From positions 1 to 11,466 of the forward strand of contig CABTYA010000034.1 in assembly GCA_902488965.1 (NCBI GenBank): a stretch of DNA of 11,466 bases, in the 5' to 3' direction. Shown piece by piece: positions 6,625-11,466 of this stretch. How positions within the stretch are numbered: position 1 is the first letter of the stretch; every line of letters starts with the position of its first letter. The DNA comes from an uncultured Veillonellaceae bacterium (GTDB taxonomy: Bacteria; Bacillota; Negativicutes; Veillonellales; Negativicoccaceae). The position numbers and the translations under genes were made by a program. Below the pieces are notes generated by a model. The model was not told the DNA's origin, did not search any database, and saw nothing but the letters and a program-made list of their open reading frames with translations.

Positions 6625-7548
6625 TTATTCCCGCCGCGACGGTGCGAGCCGTTCCAGACATTCCGCCATATCCGCCGGAAGCGGTGCCTCGCAAGTAATC
6701 GTTTCTCCGTCGCTCGGCCGTGCGACGACCAGCCGCGCACTGTGGAGCGCCTGCCCCTGAATGGGGAGTTTCTCTCGCCGCCGGCCGTACAGCGGATCCC
6801 CCACGACGGGCAAGCCGATATGCGCCAAATGTACGCGAATCTGATGCGTACGCCCCGTCTCCAGCCGGCACCGCACGAGCGTATAGTCCGCATAGCGGGC
6901 AACCACCTCGAGATGCGTCACCGCCTCGCGGCCGTCCGCCGCCACGGTGCGTTTCATTCGGTCTTTCGGATGACGCCCGATCGGCAAGCGAATCGTCGCC
7001 GCATCCGCCGCAACATCGCCGTGAACGAGCGCCAAATACTCCCGCCGCGCCGTATGCGCACGAATCTGCGCCGTGAGCGCATCGCGGCCGCGCGCCGTCT
7101 TGGCCGCCATCATCACGCCCGACGTATCACGGTCGAGCCGATGCACGATGCCCGGGCGCGAGCTGTCGCCCGTATCCGCCAACACGCCGCCCGTGTGAGC
7201 AAGCAGGGCATGCACCAGCGTCCCCGTCCGATGCCCGTAAGCGGGATGCACCACCATCCCGCGCGGCTTGTTAATCACGAGCATGTCCTCATCTTCATAG
7301 AGAATATCGAGCGGGATATCCTCCGCCGTCGGGACATCGGCCTGCGTCTCGGGGATGAGCGCCGCCACCGCATCACCCGCCCGCAGGCGATAATTCGCCT
7401 TGCGCACGACGGCATTCACCGTCACGGCACCCGCCTTGCACCATCGCGCCACGGCACTGCGCGCCTCACCCGACGCCGCCGCCACAAATACGTCCAGCCG
7501 CTCCCCCGCTGCCGATTCGGGTACGGCGCATGTCCATTCCCTGCTCAT
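6625..7548 (-). CDS. rluD: RluA/RluD-family 23S rRNA pseudouridine synthase
   Basis: The 307-residue protein has an N-terminal S4 RNA-binding domain (about 14-62, GERLDVFVAAASGEARSAVARW) and a pseudouridine synthase domain with HRLDRDTSG (136-144, catalytic Asp D139), INKPRGMVVHP (92-102), LVHGDV and the RCRLETGRTHQIRVHLAHIG block (227-245). It belongs to the RluA/RluC/RluD group that isomerises uridines in large-subunit rRNA; the exact position cannot be told from sequence, and the Bacillus counterpart in this locus is ylyB. ATG 7548 overlaps the TGA of hsdS as ATGA, with AGGAGGGG (7560-7553) as ribosome binding site inside the end of hsdS. This suggests translational coupling. An in-frame extension to 7668 would lie inside hsdS and is rejected. 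Confidence 0.92.
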   Translation of the reverse strand: MSREWTCAVPESAAGERLDVFVAAASGEARSAVARWCKAGAVTVNAVVRKANYRLRAGDAVAALIPETQADVPTAEDIPLDILYEDEDMLVINKPRGMVVHPAYGHRTGTLVHALLAHTGGVLADTGDSSRPGIVHRLDRDTSGVMMAAKTARGRDALTAQIRAHTARREYLALVHGDVAADAATIRLPIGRHPKDRMKRTVAADGREAVTHLEVVARYADYTLVRCRLETGRTHQIRVHLAHIGLPVVGDPLYGRRREKLPIQGQALHSARLVVARPSDGETITCEAPLPADMAECLERLAPSRRE

Positions 7549-8804
7549 CTCACCCCTCCTTCCTGCGCCCGCTGCCGCGGGAATGTGAGCAATCGCTCGC
7601 GATAATACTCGTACTGCCGCTCGCGCAGCGCAATCTCGCGCGGCAATCCCGCCGTCACGTCGCGGCAAAGCGTCTCCAGCTTGTCGAGTATCCCGACCAC
7701 CTGCCGCTGTACCGCAAGCGGCGGCACAGGAATACGATATGCCTTCAATTCTTCCATTTTGACACTGGCAAAACTCGACGCATTCACATTGCGCTTCGCC
7801 CAGTCGTCAATCAAGTAGAAATAATAATAGACATACTTCATATCGACTGCGCCCGCATATTCCGGCTTGAGCGCAAAATTCGTAAACTGTTGATTTGCCA
7901 AATAGTCCACCTGCACCAACGCATGCACGCCGATGGTCGCCGTCGTCGCCATCATGATGGAATTGGCAGGAAACAGTTCCCCCTTGACTCCGTCGGGATG
8001 TACTTTTTGAATCGCGTCGTCGAGGATGTGTCCATGTTCACGAATATCTTCCATCCGAAACCACGGCACCGTCCCGTTTTGCCAATACGATTTCACCCGT
8101 TTGCTCGGCGTATAGCCGTTTTTGATATGAAACAATTCGCACAACGGATAGCTGTTGACCTCAATATGACGGGATGACTGACCCTTGCCAAGTGTAGCGG
8201 ATAGCTGCGTCAGATACTCTTCCGAGAGCAGCATGTCCCGATAGTATTCGTACTGGCGGAGGCGTTGCGTGCGTTCCGCTTGCAAGTGCGTTTGCAGTTC
8301 GGTTGTGAGCGCGGTGAAAGTGTCGAGGATGCGCACGATTTCACGTTGGGCGTCGAGCGGGGGGACGGGGATTTGCATATCTTCCAGCACATTCCTTGAT
8401 AGTCGCGGAATACTCGCTTTTCTCACTTTAGAACGAATATAATACTGGTTCAAAAGTAACCAATGATAAATATATCTGTTCATTATGCCGGAGGTACCAA
8501 TCATCGCGAAACAATCATCTGCTGCCCAAAAATCGACCTCACTATAGCCAATATCTCCTGCCGCTCCCGCCACAATAACAAACGCTGTACCGCCTGCCAC
8601 ATTGCTCTCAGTGTAATATCCCAACGGTGTCAAACTATTTTGATACACGGGATACTGCCCAACAGCAAACAGCTGATTGCGGACGACACGTTTCCCGCGT
8701 GTAATGGTGACAACGTCTCCCAACTGCTTATACTCCACGCTGTCGGGGCAATACGTCGCCAAGAGGTCGGCGATGCGGGTGGCGGCGCATCCCGCAGCGT
8801 TCAT
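7545..8804 (-). CDS. hsdS: Type I restriction-modification specificity subunit (HsdS)
   Basis: The 419-residue protein has the full HsdS layout. TRD1 covers about residues 20-145, starting PDSVEYKQLGDVVTITRG and ending ASIPRLSRNVLEDM. The first conserved spacer, IPVPPLDAQREIVRILDTF...QYEYYRDMLL, covers about 146-195. TRD2 covers about 215-360, and the second spacer, IPVPPLAVQRQVVGILDKLE...QYEYYRERLL, ends about 410. Each TRD reads half of a bipartite DNA target and the helical spacers set the distance and bind HsdM. No hsdM or hsdR is in the window. The gene sits between lspA and rluD with ATGA overlaps on both sides. The TRD parts look richer in A+T than the spacers and the flanking genes, as expected for exchangeable domains. 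Start ATG 8804 has GGAGGA upstream, within the end of lspA. Confidence 0.95.
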   Translation of the reverse strand: MNAAGCAATRIADLLATYCPDSVEYKQLGDVVTITRGKRVVRNQLFAVGQYPVYQNSLTPLGYYTESNVAGGTAFVIVAGAAGDIGYSEVDFWAADDCFAMIGTSGIMNRYIYHWLLLNQYYIRSKVRKASIPRLSRNVLEDMQIPVPPLDAQREIVRILDTFTALTTELQTHLQAERTQRLRQYEYYRDMLLSEEYLTQLSATLGKGQSSRHIEVNSYPLCELFHIKNGYTPSKRVKSYWQNGTVPWFRMEDIREHGHILDDAIQKVHPDGVKGELFPANSIMMATTATIGVHALVQVDYLANQQFTNFALKPEYAGAVDMKYVYYYFYLIDDWAKRNVNASSFASVKMEELKAYRIPVPPLAVQRQVVGILDKLETLCRDVTAGLPREIALRERQYEYYRERLLTFPRQRAQEGGVR

Positions 8805-9253
8805 CGTTTGTCCTCCTCGGTGCGGTCATGGCGCAGGAAGTACCACATCAGCGCGGCGACCGATGCGCAAATCGCCATGTCGGCGAGGTTAAATATCGGC
8901 CACACACGAAAGTCGATGTAGTCCACGACACCGCCGCGATAAAACCGATCCCACGCGTTGCCGAGCGCGCCACCGAGCAAGAGCCCGACCGCCATCGGAA
9001 AGTAGAGCGGCCGACGCGGGATGCGTGCGCGATACCAAAAGAACAGCCCGAAAAGGACGACGACGATCGACAGGAAGAACCATTGTTGGTGTGCCAAGAT
9101 GCCGAATGCCGCGCCGTGATTTTCGATGTAGGTCCAGTGCAGGACGTCCGGTACGACGGGGATGCTCTCGCCGAGTTCCATATGTGTCCGCACGATGTAT
9201 TTGATCCATTGATCCGCCGCCACGACCGCGACGGCTAGCCAGATTGTCAGCAT
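8801..9253 (-). CDS. lspA: Lipoprotein signal peptidase II
   Basis: This 150-residue inner-membrane aspartyl protease removes the signal peptide from diacylated prolipoproteins. It has four hydrophobic segments (about 2-20, 55-73, 85-98, 122-140). Family motifs are present: ADQWIKY (13-19, D14), ENHGAAFG (44-51), GNAWDRFYRGGVVDYIDF (98-115) and FNLADMAI (121-128). D111 and D125 correspond to the catalytic pair. ATG 9253 follows AGGAGG (9265-9260) by six bases, and an extended -10 promoter lies just upstream. The last codons overlap the hsdS start as ATGA. It is the first gene of the lspA-hsdS-rluD-pyrR cluster. Confidence 0.96.
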   Translation of the reverse strand: MLTIWLAVAVVAADQWIKYIVRTHMELGESIPVVPDVLHWTYIENHGAAFGILAHQQWFFLSIVVVLFGLFFWYRARIPRRPLYFPMAVGLLLGGALGNAWDRFYRGGVVDYIDFRVWPIFNLADMAICASVAALMWYFLRHDRTEEDKR

Positions 9254-9279
9254 GTATATCCTCCTCTATTGTACTAGGT

Positions 9280-9288
9280 ATTATATCA
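9280..9288 (-). promoter_or_regulatory. Extended -10 promoter of lspA
   Basis: On the minus strand TGA-TATAAT (9288-9280) is a perfect -10 with the TGn extension. The -35 region is poor, which extended -10 promoters tolerate. The predicted start near 9273 leaves a leader of about 20 bases with the AGGAGG site. An imperfect GC-rich inverted repeat at 9295-9321 lies just upstream and could be a protein site. Confidence 0.65.
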
Positions 9289-9294
9289 CAACCG

Positions 9295-9321
9295 CCCGCC
9301 CGACCGACACGGGTCGGCGGG
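9295..9321. repeat. GC-rich inverted repeat between divergent genes
   Basis: CCCGC-C-CGACC (9295-9305) and GGTCG-GCGGG (9312-9321) form a ten-bp stem with one bulged C and a six-base loop. No T run follows on either strand, so it is not a typical terminator. It covers the -35 area of the lspA promoter. Its role is unknown. Confidence 0.35.
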
Positions 9322-9393
9322 TCGTGCGCAGGGGACCGACGCGCGATATTCCGCGGCTGCGAAGTATACGGACGAAAACAGCCCACACCGGGC

Positions 9394-9422
9394 TTGACCG
9401 CGCGAGAGGAAATCGATACAAT
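9394..9422 (+). promoter_or_regulatory. Promoter of the SOS-box gene
   Basis: TTGACC (9394-9399) and TACAAT (9417-9422) are separated by 17 bp and are each one base from consensus. The predicted transcript start is near 9429, immediately before the LexA box. Confidence 0.75.
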
Positions 9423-9431
9423 GAAGTCAAT

Positions 9432-9445
9432 CGAACATTTGTTCG
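9432..9445. promoter_or_regulatory. LexA operator (SOS box)
   Basis: CGAACATTTGTTCG fits the Bacillota LexA/DinR consensus CGAAC-N4-GTTCG exactly. The dyad extends to nine perfect bases per arm (9430-9438 and 9441-9449, AATCGAACA / TGTTCGATT). It lies between the predicted transcript start and the ribosome binding site (9453-9460), a position where bound LexA would block transcription. It therefore predicts DNA-damage induction of the following gene. Confidence 0.85.
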
Positions 9446-9467
9446 ATTTTGTGAAGGAGGAATCATC

Positions 9468-10040
9468 ATGAATGGACAACCTACAATCCCGCTGCTCAGT
9501 CTCACGCCGCCGATCCCCGCCGAGGAGGATGTGACGAAGGTGGCGGCCTGGATCCCCACGTACACGAGCGAGGGCGATGTGGTGCGGACGTATTTTGCAG
9601 ACGGGACGACGCGCGATCTGCATTGCCGGATCCGCACGGTCATCGATCATGTCGCGGCGCATCACGGGGCGAGTCCGGATCTCATCCGCCGGCAGTACAC
9701 GCAGATGCGGCGGCTGTATATGCCGCTCGCACTGGGCGGTACGGTGCTGGTGCCGTTTCGCGTGCGACCGCCGAAGATCGTGCGGGATGCGACGCTCGGC
9801 TATGTCAATCTGCGCCATATCCGCGACTGCTATCCGTCGACCGGCGATGCGCCGTCACGGCTGGTGCTGTCGTGTGCGGATATCCCCGTGTACTGGCAGC
9901 ACACGACGACGGTACGCCATATCGAGGCGGCGGTGATGTATTTGCCGCAGACGGCGACCGACCCGCTCTACCCGATGGCGCTCAGGCTCGCCCAGCTCTT
10001 GCACATGATGATTGAGGTAAAACAACAACCCGTGCCGTGA
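9468..10040 (+). CDS. SOS-controlled protein of unknown function, possibly ComK-like
   Basis: The 190-residue protein begins at ATG 9468, seven bases after GAAGGAGG (9453-9460). It has no signal peptide or membrane helix. Distinct blocks: DGTTRDLHCRIRTVIDHVAAHHG (45-67), RRLYMPLALGGTVLVPFRVRPPKIVRDATLGYVNLRHI (81-118), LVLSCADIPVYWQHTTTVRHIEAAVMYLP (132-160). The order recalls ComK (about 190 residues): a conserved early Cys, a central hydrophobic-Pro-Phe segment, a G-[YW]-[IV]-x-x-x-H-[IV] motif, then a strand, x-I-P-x-x motif and Arg-rich helix. This resemblance is weak and made by eye. If correct, the protein would be a DNA-binding competence regulator. The promoter and LexA box make it a member of the SOS regulon with fair confidence, whatever its fold. 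No downstream gene shares its transcript before the terminator at 10315-10340. Confidence 0.75.
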   Translation: MNGQPTIPLLSLTPPIPAEEDVTKVAAWIPTYTSEGDVVRTYFADGTTRDLHCRIRTVIDHVAAHHGASPDLIRRQYTQMRRLYMPLALGGTVLVPFRVRPPKIVRDATLGYVNLRHIRDCYPSTGDAPSRLVLSCADIPVYWQHTTTVRHIEAAVMYLPQTATDPLYPMALRLAQLLHMMIEVKQQPVP

Positions 10041-10314
10041 ACCGCCGGACGAGGGAAGATCCGGCGACGCGCGGGCAACGAAACAAGCGGCTCGACGGCG
10101 ATGCAACGGCGGCATGACGAGCGACGCGACGAAGGCATAGCGGGCGGCATGACGACACCGAGCGCGCCACATGCCCCGCCTCGCACGACGCGCAATCCGT
10201 ACACGGCATCCCACACCTCCGCGCGACGACGTCGCCCCGCGCGCCTATCGGTGACCCCCACACGACGGGAACGCGCCCCCGCCACCGTGCTCGCTTGTCC
10301 CCACGCGCAACGCG
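10041..10314. other. GC-rich stretch without a recognisable gene
   Basis: About 270 bases lie between the stop codon of the SOS-box gene and the next terminator. Open frames here are arginine-rich in all readings, have no ribosome binding site and look like chance. A short hairpin (CGCCGGA 10043-10049 / TCCGGCG 10060-10066) follows the stop codon, without a T run. The rest may be a long 3' untranslated region or decayed DNA. Confidence 0.5.
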
Positions 10315-10340
10315 ACACCCGCTCATGCGGGTGTTTTTTT
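10315..10340 (+). terminator. Terminator of the SOS-box gene transcript
   Basis: ACACCCGC (10315-10322) and GCGGGTGT (10327-10334) form a perfect eight-bp stem with a TCAT loop. T runs from 10334 to 10340. It works on the plus strand only. Confidence 0.88.
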
Positions 10341-10359
10341 CTGCCGCTCGCCCCACACA

Positions 10360-10390
10360 AAAACGACCTGCCGCGATGGCAGGTCGTTTT
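10360..10390. terminator. Bidirectional terminator downstream of the nitroreductase gene
   Basis: AAAACGACCTGCC (10360-10372) and GGCAGGTCGTTTT (10378-10390) make a perfect 13-bp stem with loop GCGAT. It lies 23 bases beyond the stop of the minus-strand nitroreductase gene and can stop both strands. Confidence 0.88.
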
Positions 10391-10413
10391 CTTATATTGG
10401 GGGTCGATTGCTC

Positions 10414-10992
10414 TCAGCGAGCGATTTTCACGCGGGCGGAAATGTCTTCTTCCGCTTTCGGTTCCGGATGCGCCTCAATCCCGCCGAACACCAACTGCGC
10501 CAGCAGGACGTAGTTCTCCGGTACGTCGAAGAGCTCACGGACGCGCGCGTCGATGACGGGATTGTAGTGTTGGAGCGATGCGCCGTAGCCCTGTTCGCAC
10601 AGCGCCGTCCACATCGTCATCTGGAGCATGCCGTTCGACTGCAACGCCCAAAGCGGGAAGTTGTCCGCGCCGCCGGGAATATCCCACTGCATGCGTTCGA
10701 TGGTCTCCTGATCGTAGAAGAACAACACCGTCCCCACACCGGCTTTGAAACTGTCAATCTTTTCTCGGGCAACCTTGCCGCCGAATACATTATAGATCGC
10801 ATCCCACAGGCGGTCATGCTGCTCGCCGAGCGCCAGTACGACGCGTTGGCTCTTCATATCGTACGCATCGGGCACCAAACGGACAATGTCCTCCACATAG
10901 CGGATCAATTCGTCTTCCGTAAGTACACTCTCTTTGTTCAGCTGATAAAAACTGCGCCGTGTGCGCAATGCTTGTAATATGCCGTCTTTCAT
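10414..10992 (-). CDS. Nitroreductase family protein, Frm2/Hbn1 type
   Basis: The 192-residue protein is a flavin (FMN) oxidoreductase of the nitroreductase fold, closest by eye to the Frm2/Hbn1-like group that also occurs in many bacteria as small single-domain enzymes. Motifs: ALRTRRSFYQLN (8-19, FMN phosphate contact), SQRVVLALGEQHDRLWD (48-64), FKAGVGTVLFFYD (82-94), DNFPLWALQSNGMLQMTMWTALCEQGYGASLQHYNP (110-145). It is cytoplasmic, uses NAD(P)H, and the physiological substrate is unknown. ATG 10992 follows AGGAGG (11004-10999) by six bases; an in-frame ATG at 11013 lies upstream of that site and is rejected. It is a single-gene transcript with its own promoter and terminator. Confidence 0.92.
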   Translation of the reverse strand: MKDGILQALRTRRSFYQLNKESVLTEDELIRYVEDIVRLVPDAYDMKSQRVVLALGEQHDRLWDAIYNVFGGKVAREKIDSFKAGVGTVLFFYDQETIERMQWDIPGGADNFPLWALQSNGMLQMTMWTALCEQGYGASLQHYNPVIDARVRELFDVPENYVLLAQLVFGGIEAHPEPKAEEDISARVKIAR

Positions 10993-11045
10993 GGTGATCC
11001 TCCTCGCTTTCACTGTACTGTTTCGTCCTATTTTCCTATGTTTTT

Positions 11046-11074
11046 ATTATATCAAAGTTTTTCGATGATATCAG
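11046..11074 (-). promoter_or_regulatory. Promoter of the nitroreductase gene
   Basis: On the minus strand CTGATA (11074-11069) and TATAAT (11051-11046) are 17 bp apart. The bases TGA before TATAAT add the extended -10 motif. The leader to ATG 10992 is about 47 bases and contains no evident regulatory fold. Confidence 0.7.
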
Positions 11075-11205
11075 ATATTTTCGTTTTCTCATGGATTCCG
11101 GCCCTGCCTATCCTTCCCGCCGCACCCCGTCGAACGGACCTGCAAGATTGCCTACCGGCCTCGATAATAAAAACTTCCTTTGTATCGGAAAATCCGTATT
11201 CGCAC
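11075..11205. other. Intergenic stretch without a recognised gene
   Basis: This stretch lies between the nitroreductase promoter and the first repeat unit. It has short frames only, no ribosome binding site and no strong hairpin. A weak minus-strand stem (TTCC/GGAA, about 11174-11195) next to a T run may be a remnant terminator. Confidence 0.35.
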
Positions 11206-11261
11206 GACACCGACAATAGGACTTGAACCTGCGTGTGCATTGCGTAGCGCCGCGAATGGAA

Positions 11262-11287
11262 TAAAAAACAGCCACCGTAGTGACTGT
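11262..11287 (-). terminator. Terminator hairpin in the left repeat unit
   Basis: On the minus strand ACAGTCAC (11287-11280) pairs with GTGGCTGT (11275-11268) with one wobble pair around TACG, followed by a T run (11268-11263). It sits at the same place in the unit as the next hairpin. Confidence 0.7.
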
Positions 11288-11357
11288 TTCGTCTTCATAT
11301 GGAGCCGGCAATAGGATTTGCACCTACGTGTGCATTGCGTGGCGCCGCGAACGCAAT

Positions 11358-11383
11358 AAAAAAACAACCACCGTAGTGACTGT
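11358..11383 (-). terminator. Terminator hairpin in the middle repeat unit
   Basis: On the minus strand ACAGTCAC (11383-11376) pairs with GTGGTTGT (11371-11364) with two wobble pairs around TACG, then a T run. The changes from the neighbouring unit keep the stem paired. Confidence 0.65.
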
Positions 11384-11466
11384 TTCGTCTTCATATGGAG
11401 CCGGCAATAGGATTTGCACCTACGTGTGCATTGCGTAGCGCCGCGAATGGAATAAAAAACAGCCAC

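Larger units (their letters stand above)
11206..11466 (-). repeat. Tandem array of about 95-bp units carrying tRNA-like 3' halves
   Basis: Three copies begin at about 11206, 11301 and 11397 (offsets 95 and 96 bp). The third is cut by the window edge. On the minus strand each unit has a T-arm-like stem-loop (CCTAT pairs with GTAGG around TGCAAAT at 11327-11311 and 11423-11407; the more diverged copy has TTCAAGT at 11232-11216). The acceptor-like TGCCGGC-T-CCA follows in two copies. A spacer of about 12 bases and a terminator hairpin come next. The two right-hand copies are nearly identical. The leftmost has lost the CCA. No matching 5' acceptor strand (GCCGGCA) is found on the minus strand within the window, so no complete tRNA is called. 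Confidence 0.8.

Noticed and set aside
8889..9818. A 309-codon minus-strand frame over lspA and the SOS-box gene
   Set aside because: It covers lspA in another frame and runs through two promoters and the LexA box. Composition is arginine- and histidine-rich as expected for a shadow of GC-rich genes.
10101..10556. A 151-codon plus-strand frame after the SOS-box gene
   Set aside because: It crosses two strong terminators and overlaps the nitroreductase gene, and lacks a ribosome binding site.
11206..11466. CRISPR array
   Set aside because: Units of about 95 bp repeat over their whole length; there are no variable spacers and no cas genes in the window.
11206..11466. A complete tRNA gene
   Set aside because: Only the T-arm and the 3' acceptor strand are present. 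No matching 5' acceptor strand, D-arm or anticodon arm could be placed within the window.

Overview
The window looks like chromosomal DNA from a GC-rich Bacillota (Firmicutes) bacterium, possibly of the Negativicutes type. This rests on the lspA / rluD / pyrR gene order, a TmcAL (YlbM) homologue, a Bacillus-type LexA box (CGAAC-N4-GTTCG), strong AGGAGG ribosome binding sites and short hairpin terminators. The taxonomic level below phylum is inference. The left edge, which starts with 15 C, is probably a contig end.

Left part (1-3530, plus strand). The tail of an unidentified gene is followed by a zeta-toxin-like kinase that has its own promoter, an extra N-terminal domain and a terminator. 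Next comes a tRNA-modification pair: a short QueG-type epoxyqueuosine reductase and TmcAL (tRNA-Met cytidine acetate ligase), 27 bp apart. A terminator that works in both directions closes this block.

Middle (3655-5880, minus strand). Three tandem genes share an N-terminal W-x-G-x-x-Y-x-(L/M)-P hairpin motif and a helical C-terminal region. They look like diverged copies of one unrecognised family. The last copy carries a frameshift about 30 codons before its expected end. Base composition is lower in GC than the neighbours, most clearly in the last copy.

Middle-right (6005-9290, minus strand). The conserved operon lspA - rluD - pyrR is interrupted by an hsdS gene for a type I restriction-modification specificity subunit. 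It sits between lspA and rluD with a 4-bp ATGA stop/start overlap at both junctions. No hsdM or hsdR gene is in the window. An extended -10 promoter lies directly before lspA.

Right part (9390-11466). A 190-residue protein of unknown function, divergent from lspA, is preceded by a TTGACC-17-TACAAT promoter and a perfect LexA (SOS) box just after the predicted start site. About 270 bp of apparently non-coding DNA and a terminator follow. Then comes a Frm2/Hbn1-type nitroreductase on the minus strand with its own promoter and terminator. The window ends in a tandem array of roughly 95-bp units. Read on the minus strand, each unit contains a tRNA-like T-arm with acceptor 3' half (ending in CCA in two copies) followed by a hairpin terminator. 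No complete tRNA is present in the window.
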